Assembly (NCBI GenBank): GCA_017303455.1 | Contig: JAFLBM010000013.1 | Coordinates: 1-64,000 of the forward strand | Reading direction: 5' to 3' | DNA: 64,000 nt | DNA from: Chitinophagales bacterium | Lineage (GTDB): Bacteria > Bacteroidota > Bacteroidia > Chitinophagales > Chitinophagaceae | In this document: positions 36,694 through 46,118 of the stretch, piece after piece | How the letters are laid out: every line of letters begins with the position of its first letter | How positions within the stretch are numbered: the first letter of the stretch is position 1 | Position numbers and translations under genes: made by a program | The notes under the pieces: generated by a model | Told to the model about the DNA's origin: nothing | What the model saw: only the letters and a program-made list of their open reading frames with translations | The model's database searches: none

Positions 36694-37314
36694 TCAGGGT
36701 ACATTGATGTATTTGTGCAACTGAAGGCTCAGTTCCCATTGCGGGTTGGCCTTGATGTAATCAATGATCAGCGGTGTCACCTGCGCTGCTTTGTCCCATT
36801 CGGGTTGCAGGTAAAGCTTGCAGGAAGGTGACACCAAAGCGGCATATTTCTCCGCCCATTCAAAATCAGATTTATTGAAGATGACTACTTTCAATTCATT
36901 GGCATGAGGAACTACTTCAGGCAATGGGGCTTTGAATTTTTTAGGGGAAAGACAGAGCCAGTCCCATTTGCCGCTTAAAGGATGTGCACCGGAGGTCTCA
37001 ATATTGGTTTGCAGACCGGCAGCTTTCAATGCGGCGGTCAATTCATCCAGATTATGCATCAACGGTTCACCGCCGGTGATGACAACCAGCTCTGTTGAAG
37101 TCTTCTTTACTTCAGCAACTAAGTTGGTAATTTCAATTTTGGGATGTTTTTCAGCATCCCAGCTGTCTTTTACATCACACCACACACAACCTACATCACA
37201 ACCACCGAGGCGAATAAAATAAGCAGCCCTTCCCTGGTGAAAACCTTCACCCTGCAGGGTATAAAAATGCTCCATTACCGGTAGCGCCGTGGTATGAATT
37301 TTCCCGCTGGTCAT
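36694..37314 (-). CDS. queE: 7-carboxy-7-deazaguanine synthase
   Basis: This 206-residue radical SAM enzyme converts carboxytetrahydropterin to 7-carboxy-7-deazaguanine, a step to queuosine and related bases. The cluster motif is C-x3-C-x2-C ('CDVGCVWC'), preceded by 'TLQGEGFHQGRAAYFIRL'. 'ITGGEPLMH' and 'IETSGAHPLSG' bind SAM and substrate. Length is normal. An in-frame GTG at 37320 exists, but ATG 37314 is preferred. folD lies 28 bases upstream on the same strand, so the two are probably co-transcribed. No queC, queD or queF is present nearby. Confidence 0.92.
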   Translation of the reverse strand: MTSGKIHTTALPVMEHFYTLQGEGFHQGRAAYFIRLGGCDVGCVWCDVKDSWDAEKHPKIEITNLVAEVKKTSTELVVITGGEPLMHNLDELTAALKAAGLQTNIETSGAHPLSGKWDWLCLSPKKFKAPLPEVVPHANELKVVIFNKSDFEWAEKYAALVSPSCKLYLQPEWDKAAQVTPLIIDYIKANPQWELSLQLHKYINVP

Positions 37315-37342
37315 TTTCACTTTATCCTTGATGTAATAATCT

Positions 37343-38218
37343 TTAATTTTTTAGCAGGCAGGACCTGAAGGTATTTTTCATTAGTGCTGCAATGGTCATG
37401 GGACCAACGCCGCCCGGTACGGGGGTGATCCAGGAAGATTTGGGGGCTACTGATTCAAACTGCACATCACCTTTCAGTTTAAAACCCGATTTCCGGGTAC
37501 TGTCTTCTACTCTTGTGATACCGACATCAATAACAATGGCACCTTCTTTCACCATATCAGCGGTTACAAATTCAGGACGACCCAGTGCTGCAACTATAAT
37601 ATCGGCCTGCAAACAAAATGCCTTCAGATCTTTTGTTTGTGAATGACAGATAGTGACGGTGCAATTCCCGGGAATGGTATTGCCGCTTAATAAAACACTC
37701 ATCGGTCTTCCGACAATATTACTCCTGCCGATCACTACGGCATGTTTTCCTTTTGTATCGATCTTGTAATGTTCCAGTAATAACATGATACCATGCGGAG
37801 TGGCAGGAATAAAAGTGGGCAGGCCCTGTACCATCTTTCCTACATTCACCGGGTGAAAACCATCTACGTCTTTATCCGGCTCAATAGTATCAATCACTTT
37901 TTGTTCAGTGATATGTTTGGGTAAAGGAAGTTGAACTAATATTCCGTCCACATCCGGATCGTTGTTCAATCCTTCAATGGTTTCGAGTAATTTATTTTCA
38001 GTGATTTCTTCTTCCATCCTGATCAGGGTGGATTTGAACCCCACTTCTTCACAGGCTTTCACTTTAGCTGCCACATAGGTTTCGCTGGCACCATTTGTAC
38101 CCACCAGGATGGCAGCCAGGTGAGGTACTTTCTTGCCTTCAATGGCTAATTGGGCCACTTCAATTTTCAATTCATCCCGGATGGCCTGTGATGCTTTTTT
38201 GCCGTCTAAAATTTGCAT
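37343..38218 (-). CDS. folD: Methylenetetrahydrofolate dehydrogenase/cyclohydrolase
   Basis: This 291-residue bifunctional enzyme interconverts methylene-, methenyl- and formyl-tetrahydrofolate, supplying one-carbon units. '[13 protein letters not shown]' holds the catalytic Lys, '[12 protein letters not shown]' and '[14 protein letters not shown]' form the folate site, '[13 protein letters not shown]' is the NADP loop, and '[11 protein letters not shown]' is the C-terminal signature. A TTTG-N20-TACCTTTG promoter ends 4 bases before the ATG. queE follows on the same transcript. Nothing unusual is seen in the protein. Confidence 0.95.
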   Translation of the reverse strand: MQILDGKKASQAIRDELKIEVAQLAIEGKKVPHLAAILVGTNGASETYVAAKVKACEEVGFKSTLIRMEEEITENKLLETIEGLNNDPDVDGILVQLPLPKHITEQKVIDTIEPDKDVDGFHPVNVGKMVQGLPTFIPATPHGIMLLLEHYKIDTKGKHAVVIGRSNIVGRPMSVLLSGNTIPGNCTVTICHSQTKDLKAFCLQADIIVAALGRPEFVTADMVKEGAIVIDVGITRVEDSTRKSGFKLKGDVQFESVAPKSSWITPVPGGVGPMTIAALMKNTFRSCLLKN

Positions 38219-38222
38219 GGCG

Positions 38223-38254
38223 CAAAGGTAGCGGCATCACCCGTGCAGCCCAAA
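38223..38254 (-). promoter_or_regulatory. folD promoter, TTTG-N20-TACCTTTG
   Basis: On the minus strand TTTG (38254-38251) and TACCTTTG (38230-38223) are separated by 20 bases, and the -7 box ends 4 bases before the ATG. Both boxes match the Bacteroidota consensus exactly. Confidence 0.65.
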
Positions 38255-38319
38255 TAGATCCTGTTTTTATTTTGTTACCACAAAGCTTCCCTGTATCTTA
38301 ATAGTCAAATTAACTGCTG

Positions 38320-39144
38320 TTGCGAAACGTAGTTTTTTTAGTAAACCTTATCTGCTTTACCCTGGCCGCCCAAAGTCAAACACTTCGCCGCCCGGTGGCA
38401 GCACCTTATGCAGGCTTTGGTGCTTATAGTATTCAGCATGCAGATGTTTTTTCATTTACTTCCAATCCGGCATCACTGGCGCAATTAAAAAATGCAGCAG
38501 CGGGTGTATATGCCGAGCGAAGATTCTTACTTAGTGAACTCAGTAATTACGAGGCAGTGACGGGAATAACAACAACTTCTGGAAATTTCGGGTTGAATAT
38601 GGCTTATTCGGGTTTCAGTGATTATAATGAAACCAAACTGGGGTTAGTGTATGGAAGAAAACTGGGTACCAGACTGGACATTGGTGCACAGTTCAATTAT
38701 AACAGTATTCGTATTGCCGGTTATGGAAATGCAGCTGCGGTAAGTTTTGAAATAGGTTCGGTATTGCACTTCACCGAAAAATTACATGCAGGGATACATA
38801 TCAACAACCCTGTGGGCGGAAAATTTGGAAAAGAGCAGGCCGAAAAACTGCCTTCTCTTTATACACTGGGATTGGGCTATGAAGCATCGGATAATTTTTT
38901 TGTCAGTACAGAAATAATAAAGGAAGAAGATCAGCCTGTCAATGTAAATGCCGGTTTTCAATACAGGATCATTCCGCAATTACTGGCCAGGGCGGGAGTA
39001 TCTTCTGCCACTACCTCGGGTTGGGCGGGTGTTGGGCTATCCTGGAAATCATACCGGCTGGATATTACATCCGGCTATCATCCGCAACTGGGATTTACAC
39101 CCGGCTTGTTGTTGCTTATTAATTTTAAAGAGAAAGAAAAGTGA
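38320..39144 (+). CDS. Outer-membrane barrel protein, PorV/PorQ-like
   Basis: This 274-residue protein has a signal peptide ('MRNVVFLVNLICFTLAAQS') and a series of amphipathic beta strands. An early segment, 'FTSNPASLAQLKNAA', recalls the PorV/PorQ/UPF0164 group, in which 'NPA' follows an N-terminal hairpin. Aromatic-rich strands such as 'GLNMAYSGFSDYNETKLGLVYG' support a barrel. The only start that retains the signal peptide is TTG 38320; a TAA closes the frame three codons earlier. The next gene overlaps its stop by 4 bases, so the two are translationally coupled. The exact role is unknown. Confidence 0.75.
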   Translation: MRNVVFLVNLICFTLAAQSQTLRRPVAAPYAGFGAYSIQHADVFSFTSNPASLAQLKNAAAGVYAERRFLLSELSNYEAVTGITTTSGNFGLNMAYSGFSDYNETKLGLVYGRKLGTRLDIGAQFNYNSIRIAGYGNAAAVSFEIGSVLHFTEKLHAGIHINNPVGGKFGKEQAEKLPSLYTLGLGYEASDNFFVSTEIIKEEDQPVNVNAGFQYRIIPQLLARAGVSSATTSGWAGVGLSWKSYRLDITSGYHPQLGFTPGLLLLINFKEKEK

Positions 39145-41183
39145 GATGGTTGCTGGTCATATGGATTTTTATTCATTGTATATTACCAACCGCTTGTGCA
39201 CAGGAAATACCTGTTAACACTGAACAGCAGTTAGAGAATCTCACCGATGCAGACCAGGCAGAAACAGAAGATGATTCTTATTTACAGCAACTGGAATATT
39301 TCAGAAAAAATCCTGTAAATCTGAATTCAGCTGATGCTAATGAATTAAAGGACCTGAGGGTACTGACTGACCTGCAAATTGAGAATCTTATCAGTTATCG
39401 CCGCCTGTTTGGAAAGTTGATCAGCCTGTATGAGTTGCAGGCTGTTCCTGCCTGGGATATTAACACCATCAAAAAGTTATTGCCATTTATAACCGTTACG
39501 ACTAATGTTACATTAACTGAACAACTGAGCTCCCGGTTTAAAGATGGTGAGCATAGCCTGTTGTTTCGTTTGTCGCAGATATTGGAAAAATCAAGAGGAT
39601 TTGACAACGCCTCAACGGGTACAAGATACCTCGGCAGCCCGCAGCGGTTATTTTTCCGCTACCGGTATTCCTATAAAAATTTATTGCAGTATGGAGTAGT
39701 GGCGGATAAAGATGCGGGAGAACAATTTTTTAAAGGGACGCAGCGAAAAGGATTTGATTTTTATTCTTTCCATTTGTTTGCCAGGAAAATGGGACTGATA
39801 CAGGCAGTAGCTATCGGCGACTTTACGGTGAACATGGGGCAGGGGTTGATACAATGGCAAAGCCTGGCCTTTAAAAAAAGTGCTGAGGTGCTCGGAGTGA
39901 AGCGGCAATCACCTGTATTGCGGCCTTACAATTCGGCCGGCGAATTTTATTTTCACCGGGGTGCAGGCATTACTATTAAGCAGGGGAGATGGGAAACAAC
40001 CGTATTTGCATCTATAAGAAAACTGAGCGCCAATTTCGCAACCGATACCCTGAATAAGGAAGATTTTGTTTCTTCCTTTTTGAATAGCGGTTATCACCGG
40101 ACGGTAAGTGAAAATGAAGACCGGAATAAACTGACCCAGACTTCTTTTGGCGGCAATATATTGTATCGTGGTGATCGCTGGCATATCGGGCTGAATACGG
40201 TGTATTATCAATTTTCAAGGCCGGTGCAAAAACGGGACGAACCCTATAATTTATATGCTGTCAATGGCAAAACCTGGCACAACCTAAGTGTTGATTACAG
40301 TTATACCTATAAAAATCTCCATTTCTTTGGAGAAGCAGCCGTTGCTAAAAATTCAGGTAAGGCATTTGTGAATGGGTTATTAGTCAGTGTTGACCCACGG
40401 GTGGATATTTCTTTTGTGCAACGAACCATAGCCGCTTCTTACCAGGCTGTCTATGGTAATGCTTTTACCGAAAATGCTTATCCCGCCAATGAAACCGGTT
40501 TTTATTCAGGTATCAGTATCCGGCCGGCGAATGGGTGGAAGCTGGATGCCTATGCGGATATTTTTAAATTTCCCTGGCTGAAATATTTAGTGGATGCTCC
40601 CAGCCGGGGTACTGATTTCCTGGCACAACTAAGTTATACAGCAAACCGCCAGTTTGAGATTTATACACGTTTCCGGAATGAATCAAAACAAACCAATCAA
40701 ACAGGCAACATATCAACAACCAACTTCCTGGTCAATTTACCCCGGCAAAGCTGGCGGACACAGTTTAGTTATAAAGTAAAGAATGTGCTGTCATTAAGGA
40801 ACAGGGTTGAAGCACTGTGGTATGACAAGCTGGGGAATAACCGGGAAACCGGCTTCCTTATATATAATGATATTATTTACCGACCGGTGCTACAGCCCTT
40901 TTCTGGTATATTAAGGCTGCAATATTTTGAAACGGATGGTTATAATTCAAGGATTTATGCCTACGAGAACGACCTGCTCTACAGTTACTCAATACCTGCT
41001 TTTTTTGATAAAGGGTGTCGTTATTACCTGCTTATTAACTATGATATAGATAAAAAACTATCTTTTTGGCTTCGCTTTGCCCAAACTGTTTACCCCGGAA
41101 AACAGTCGGTTGGTTCGGGATTAGATGAGATAAAAGGTAACCGGAAAACGGAGCTTAAGGCACAGATTAGGTGGATATTATGA
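39141..41183 (+). CDS. Helix-hairpin-helix outer-membrane barrel protein
   Basis: This 680-residue protein has a signal peptide (ending ACAQ). An N-terminal ComEA-type helix-hairpin-helix region follows (about 50-120; 'NPVNLNSADANELKDLRVLTDLQIENLISYRRLFG', given here only as a landmark of its key 'LNSADANEL' motif). The rest, from about 130 to the end, is rich in beta strands ('FFRYRYSYKNLLQYGV', 'FSYKVKNVLSLRNRVEALWY') and ends in 'QIRWIL', as outer-membrane barrels do. The start is GTG 39141, overlapping the upstream TGA in GTGA. HhH modules usually bind DNA, which is unexpected on an outer-membrane protein. A DNA-uptake or surface-assembly role is possible but unproven. Confidence 0.75.
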   Translation: MRWLLVIWIFIHCILPTACAQEIPVNTEQQLENLTDADQAETEDDSYLQQLEYFRKNPVNLNSADANELKDLRVLTDLQIENLISYRRLFGKLISLYELQAVPAWDINTIKKLLPFITVTTNVTLTEQLSSRFKDGEHSLLFRLSQILEKSRGFDNASTGTRYLGSPQRLFFRYRYSYKNLLQYGVVADKDAGEQFFKGTQRKGFDFYSFHLFARKMGLIQAVAIGDFTVNMGQGLIQWQSLAFKKSAEVLGVKRQSPVLRPYNSAGEFYFHRGAGITIKQGRWETTVFASIRKLSANFATDTLNKEDFVSSFLNSGYHRTVSENEDRNKLTQTSFGGNILYRGDRWHIGLNTVYYQFSRPVQKRDEPYNLYAVNGKTWHNLSVDYSYTYKNLHFFGEAAVAKNSGKAFVNGLLVSVDPRVDISFVQRTIAASYQAVYGNAFTENAYPANETGFYSGISIRPANGWKLDAYADIFKFPWLKYLVDAPSRGTDFLAQLSYTANRQFEIYTRFRNESKQTNQTGNISTTNFLVNLPRQSWRTQFSYKVKNVLSLRNRVEALWYDKLGNNRETGFLIYNDIIYRPVLQPFSGILRLQYFETDGYNSRIYAYENDLLYSYSIPAFFDKGCRYYLLINYDIDKKLSFWLRFAQTVYPGKQSVGSGLDEIKGNRKTELKAQIRWIL

Positions 41184-41355
41184 TCAATACTAATGGGTGT
41201 TTAGTTTTTTTTTAACCCCATTAAGTATTTGTTAAAAAAACCGTTACTTTAGCGCAGCAAAAATCATGGTTAAGGTGTCTCTATTAATGCCTTAGGTTTT
41301 TGTAAGGACGGTTCTCGTTGAAAATCAATGAATTTAATTTAAAAACTAACGTTAC

Positions 41356-44300
41356 ATGAGAAAAATTGCATCATTGCTAACGATGCTGATGTTAATCAGT
41401 ACATTGGCATTTGGTCAAAATCGTACCATTTCCGGTACGGTGACCGATGAAAAGGGCGACCCATTGCCCGGAGCATCTGTAAGGATCAAAGGAACCCGCA
41501 CAGGTGTAGCTGCAGATAATAACGGCCAATTCCGCATTCAGGCCAAAACAGGAGATGTGCTTGTGGTATCTGGTGCCGGATTAAAAGAAACAGAAGCTAC
41601 AATCGGAGCCGGTAACTCGGTTACTATTGCTGTAACAAGAGAAGTGATTTCCGGGACGGAGGTAGTTGTAACATCTTTGGGTGTTAGCCGCCAATCAAAA
41701 GAGATCGGTTACTCAACTGCTAAAGTAAAAGCATCAGAGCTTACCCAGGCCAAAGTTGTAAACCTGCAAAATGGTTTGACGGGTAAAGTATCTGGTTTGA
41801 ACGTTCAGACAGTAAACAGTGGCGTATTTGGTGATACCAGGATCACACTCCGTGGTATTCGTTCTTTGACCGGTAATAACCAGCCAATGCTGATTGTGGA
41901 TGGTGTGCCTATTTCTTTAGGTTACCTGAACTCAATCAACCCGAACGACATCACCGATGTAACAATTTTGAAATCTGCTTCTTCTACTGCTATCTATGGT
42001 CCTGATGGTGCTAATGGTGCCATTGTGGTGTCAACCAAAAGAGGAAGCCGTACAAAACCCCAGGTTAGTGTTGGTCATACCGTTCAGATTGAAAGAGTAT
42101 CATATATGCCAGAACTGCAAACACAGTTCGGTTCCGGTTCTTCAGTGGATGCTTTCGGATATGGTGTATATGACCCCGTAGAGAACCAGGGCTATGGTGA
42201 TGAATTTGATGGTTCTATCCGTCAGATAGGACGTGATGGCCCCAATGGTGAAAAATACCTGGTTTCTTACGAAGCCCGCCCTGATGAAAAAAGGAAATTC
42301 TGGAATACGGGTGTAACTAACCAGACAGACGTTTCTTTCTCAACCGGTGATTTTTATATGAGTGCACAAAACGTATTGATCCAGGGTATTATGCCAAAAG
42401 ATATCAATCGCAGGATTTCATTACGTATGAATGCCTCTAAAGAATATGGAAGGTTCAAAGCTTCTTATAACCTGAACTATACAAAAGGTAACTATGATGT
42501 GACTGCCGGTTCCAGCTTTGGTAACGGCCGCGACTTCACCGTTTACTGGAACCTTATCAACAGCCCGATGCAGATTCCCCATACAAGGTTTAAAGACTGG
42601 AGAAACGATTATTTCTCCAGCCCCGATGGTTATTTTAATGACTATTATTCTAATCCATACTGGGCGATCGATAATTTCAGAAACGTAGGCCGCAGCGAAG
42701 ACATCTTCGGTAATGTGGAATTCAATCTGAAAGCAACAAACTGGCTGAATTTTACCTACCGTTTAGGAGCCACTGTTTCGAATGGTACTTTTAAAGCTAC
42801 CCAGGGTGCACTTAATTACAGCCTGTTCACGAAAGCAAGTGGTAAATCAATTGCACAATCAGGAGATCTTGTTGCACAGGTATTTGATGGATCCTCCACT
42901 TCCAGCCGTGTAAACTCTGAATTATTCGCTACTGCCCGTAAGAGTTTTGGCGATTTCAAATTAGAAGCATTGGTTGGTCAGTCATTCCGCGAAACAAATG
43001 CTAAGAATGTAAGCGTATCAAGTAATAACCTGACGTTCCCAAGTCTTTTTAACATCATTGGCCGTAAAGGTGAACCCGGTGCTACAGAAAGTAATTCTAA
43101 AACAAGGTTACAGCGCTTCTTCGGTAAATTATCCCTGAACTACAATGGTTGGGCTTTTGCCGAAGTGACCGGGAGTTATGATATAGATAGCCGGTTGGCT
43201 TATTTCTATGACTATGATTTTGATAATATCAGTTATTTCTACCCGGGTGGTAACGTTTCATTCGTACTGAGTGAGGCAATTCCTGCCATTAAGAAAAGCA
43301 ATGTAATCTCATTCCTGAAAGTCAGGGGTGCTTTATCTAAAACCGGTAACGTGAACCTGGGCGCACAGAGTCTGGAGAATACCTATGGTTTAGGTGGTGG
43401 CTTCCCTTACGGAACACTTGTAGGATATACATCAGGTAATACCCTGCGTCAGAGCAGTTACAAACCTGAGTTTATCCTGAATAAAGAAGCTGGTTTTGAA
43501 ATTGGTTTCCTGAAAAACAGGGTTAACCTGGAAGCAACTGTTTACAGCCAGGAGAACACTGACCAGATTGTGCAGGTGGCTTATTCCGGTGCAACAGGGT
43601 TTACAAGTGCTTTACTGAATGCAGCTTCCTTCACTAACAAAGGATTTGAAGTGGATCTGAAACTGACACCGCTGGTGAAACTGGGACAGGTGAACATTGA
43701 CTTTAAAGCCAACTATACTTATCAGACGAATGAGGTGACCAAAATTGTTGAGGGTGTGGATGAACTGGGTATCGGCAATGGCAACTTCGTTATAGTAGGG
43801 TTACCTGCATACACATTCAAGTTGACAGATTATGTACGTGATGATCAAGGTCGTGTGATCGTTAACACCAGCACAGGTTACCCAACCGTTGACCCGGTTA
43901 CCAAAAACTTTGGCCGCACACAACCCAAGCATATAATCGGTCTCAGCCTCAATGTTAACTATAAGGGCCTTGCCTTCAGTGCTGTTGCGGATTACCGTGG
44001 CGGTAACCAGATATGGACTGGTAACCTCGGTACTGCGATGGATTTCTCAGGTATCTCCAAACGAAGTGGTCAAAACGGACGGCAGCCTTTTGTGTTCCCG
44101 AATTCCTCCTACTTTGATGGCACCAAGTATGTTCCCAACACAGATATCTATACAGTAAGTGGTGGATATAATTTCTGGTCACAGGCTATCAATACCAATG
44201 CGAACACTAACTACCTGGTAGATGGTTCGTTCTGGAAAATCAGGGAAATGAGCTTAAGCTACAACCTGCCCACTAAATGGTTAGGCTTTACAAAAAATGC

Positions 44301-44478
44301 AATTAAAGGTGTGAACGTTGCATTAACAGGAAGAAACCTGTTCATGTTCCTTCCAAAGACAAACGAGTGGACCGACCCTGAATTTTCGAATACAACGGGT
44401 AATGCCCAGGGTATTAGTGGTCTGGATAACATTCCCCCAACAAGAATTTTTGGTCTTAGTGTAACAGCATCACTCTAA
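41356..44478 (+). CDS. SusC/RagA-family TonB-linked outer-membrane receptor
   Basis: This 1040-residue protein imports oligomeric nutrients with its SusD partner, powered by TonB. A signal peptide (ending AFGQ) is followed by a carboxypeptidase-regulatory-like domain (about 22-100; 'TISGTVTDEKGDPLPGAS'). The plug domain has the family's 'GVSRQSKEIGYSTAKV', 'LRGIRSLTGNNQPMLIVDGVP' and 'ASSTAIYGPDGANGAIVVSTK', and a 22-strand-type barrel runs to the end. It is the first gene of a susC-susD-DUF1735 operon. No sigma/anti-sigma pair, hybrid sensor or carbohydrate enzyme is adjacent, so the ligand may be a peptide or other non-glycan. Ligand unknown. Confidence 0.93.
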   Translation: MRKIASLLTMLMLISTLAFGQNRTISGTVTDEKGDPLPGASVRIKGTRTGVAADNNGQFRIQAKTGDVLVVSGAGLKETEATIGAGNSVTIAVTREVISGTEVVVTSLGVSRQSKEIGYSTAKVKASELTQAKVVNLQNGLTGKVSGLNVQTVNSGVFGDTRITLRGIRSLTGNNQPMLIVDGVPISLGYLNSINPNDITDVTILKSASSTAIYGPDGANGAIVVSTKRGSRTKPQVSVGHTVQIERVSYMPELQTQFGSGSSVDAFGYGVYDPVENQGYGDEFDGSIRQIGRDGPNGEKYLVSYEARPDEKRKFWNTGVTNQTDVSFSTGDFYMSAQNVLIQGIMPKDINRRISLRMNASKEYGRFKASYNLNYTKGNYDVTAGSSFGNGRDFTVYWNLINSPMQIPHTRFKDWRNDYFSSPDGYFNDYYSNPYWAIDNFRNVGRSEDIFGNVEFNLKATNWLNFTYRLGATVSNGTFKATQGALNYSLFTKASGKSIAQSGDLVAQVFDGSSTSSRVNSELFATARKSFGDFKLEALVGQSFRETNAKNVSVSSNNLTFPSLFNIIGRKGEPGATESNSKTRLQRFFGKLSLNYNGWAFAEVTGSYDIDSRLAYFYDYDFDNISYFYPGGNVSFVLSEAIPAIKKSNVISFLKVRGALSKTGNVNLGAQSLENTYGLGGGFPYGTLVGYTSGNTLRQSSYKPEFILNKEAGFEIGFLKNRVNLEATVYSQENTDQIVQVAYSGATGFTSALLNAASFTNKGFEVDLKLTPLVKLGQVNIDFKANYTYQTNEVTKIVEGVDELGIGNGNFVIVGLPAYTFKLTDYVRDDQGRVIVNTSTGYPTVDPVTKNFGRTQPKHIIGLSLNVNYKGLAFSAVADYRGGNQIWTGNLGTAMDFSGISKRSGQNGRQPFVFPNSSYFDGTKYVPNTDIYTVSGGYNFWSQAINTNANTNYLVDGSFWKIREMSLSYNLPTKWLGFTKNAIKGVNVALTGRNLFMFLPKTNEWTDPEFSNTTGNAQGISGLDNIPPTRIFGLSVTASL

Positions 44479-44486
44479 CCCTGTAA

Positions 44487-46091
44487 ATGAATAATAAAAT
44501 GAAACTGAAAAAAATAATATACATGATCCCGTTAGCCGCTATTGTAGTGGCAACCGGATGCAGAAAAAGTCAATTCAACATCAACCAGAATACAAATAGC
44601 CCTACTGACAGTACGGTTACGTATGATGTTGTACTACCTGCGGCACTGCATGCGTCGGGAACTATCGTTGCTAACCAATGGGGCAGTATCCAAAACTGGA
44701 TGGGTTACTGGGCCAGGTCCGGAACCTATGCTCCTAACGTAATTGAGGAAACCTATCAGATTACCACAGGTTTTGGGAATGGTATCTGGAATAACTGTTA
44801 TGATAATAACTACGATTACCAGATCGTGCAGACCAAAGCAGCCAAGGCGGGTGCCGGATTTTATGAAGGTATTGCCCGAATCATGAAGGCACATAACTAC
44901 CAGATACTGGTGGATGTGTATGGCAACGTCCCTTATTCTGAAGCATTGAAAGGTGGGGGTAATCCCACACCAAAGTATGATAATGGTATAGATATTTACA
45001 AGGACCTTTTCCGGGAAATTGATGCAGGTATTGCTTTAATCAAAGCAGCTAATACGTCTGCAAATGGACCGAATAAGGATATTGCTAAAAATGATATTAT
45101 GTTTGGGGGCAATAAAACCTTATGGGCTAAATTTGGCAATACGCTTAAGCTTCGACTATTAATTCATGCTTATGCTGTAGCGGGTATTAACAAGGCTGCT
45201 GAAATTACAATTATCAATAACGAAGGAAGTGGTTATTTGGGTGTTGGTGAGAACGCACAGGTTCAGCCGGGTTATGCGGCTGATAAGCCCAACCCTTTTT
45301 ATAATAACTATAAGAATACTGTTGCGGGTGCACAAACCGCTAATAATGTTTACTTCAGGGCCAATAAATGGGGTATTGACTATTATGCGTATAATGCCGA
45401 TAACCGCAGAAGCCGTGTTTACGAGGCAGGTGCTAATGGCTATGTAGGTGTTGCATATGGCTTGCCACCAATCACTGATAATGCTGCTGGTAACCTGGCA
45501 GGTATTGGTCCCGGTTTATATAAAACAAATACCTCACCCCAGTGTATCATGAGTTCTGCCGAAAGTTTCTTCCTGCAGGCAGAAGCACGTATCAGGGGAT
45601 TTATTACCACAGGAGCTGATGTACAAACGCTCATGACAAATGGCATCAATGAAAGCTTTGCTTACCTGGGAGCAGGAAGCGCAGCCGGCTATATCTCCGG
45701 TAATGCAGGCTATTCTGATGTGGATGTTACCGCCGTTGGTAATACACCGGGAACTCCTGGCGTGGAGCCGCTGGGTGGCATCTTCACCGTATTATCTCAA
45801 AAATGGTTTGCATTAAATGGTATCAATACACTCGAAGTATGGTGTGATTACAGAAGGGTGCCTTATAAGGAAGTGCGCAGTGCCTCTACTGTAACTGATC
45901 ATTTTGTGTATGGTGCAGGTGTGGGCTATGACCCCGGACCTCCGATTTCTGTATCTCCGCAAAATACGTCTACCAAGATACCTGTTCGTTATTTATACCC
46001 CCAGACCGAGTATAATTATAACGCAGCGAATGTGGGTGCACAGGGTAACGTTGATCCGTTCACCAGCCGTATTTTCTGGGATTTAAATTAA
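44487..46091 (+). CDS. SusD/RagB-family nutrient-binding lipoprotein
   Basis: This 534-residue lipoprotein should sit as a lid on the SusC channel and capture ligand at the cell surface. The lipobox is 'VVATGCRKS'. The body is of the SusD-like type with 'FYEGIARIMKAHNYQILVDVYGNVPYSEAL' as a TPR-like helical landmark (key motif 'DVYGNVPYSEAL') and 'SSAESFFLQAEARIRG'. The start is ATG 44487; an ATG at 44499 would give a slightly shorter signal peptide. It begins 8 bases after the susC stop. Together with the third gene it forms one uptake operon. Confidence 0.92.
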   Translation: MNNKMKLKKIIYMIPLAAIVVATGCRKSQFNINQNTNSPTDSTVTYDVVLPAALHASGTIVANQWGSIQNWMGYWARSGTYAPNVIEETYQITTGFGNGIWNNCYDNNYDYQIVQTKAAKAGAGFYEGIARIMKAHNYQILVDVYGNVPYSEALKGGGNPTPKYDNGIDIYKDLFREIDAGIALIKAANTSANGPNKDIAKNDIMFGGNKTLWAKFGNTLKLRLLIHAYAVAGINKAAEITIINNEGSGYLGVGENAQVQPGYAADKPNPFYNNYKNTVAGAQTANNVYFRANKWGIDYYAYNADNRRSRVYEAGANGYVGVAYGLPPITDNAAGNLAGIGPGLYKTNTSPQCIMSSAESFFLQAEARIRGFITTGADVQTLMTNGINESFAYLGAGSAAGYISGNAGYSDVDVTAVGNTPGTPGVEPLGGIFTVLSQKWFALNGINTLEVWCDYRRVPYKEVRSASTVTDHFVYGAGVGYDPGPPISVSPQNTSTKIPVRYLYPQTEYNYNAANVGAQGNVDPFTSRIFWDLN

Positions 46092-46118
46092 TATCACTAA
46101 CAAACAAAATTCTTCAAT

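Noticed and set aside
41229..41252. TTG...TACTTTAG promoter before susC
   Set aside because: The spacer is only 13 bases and the -7 box has a mismatch, so it was not called.
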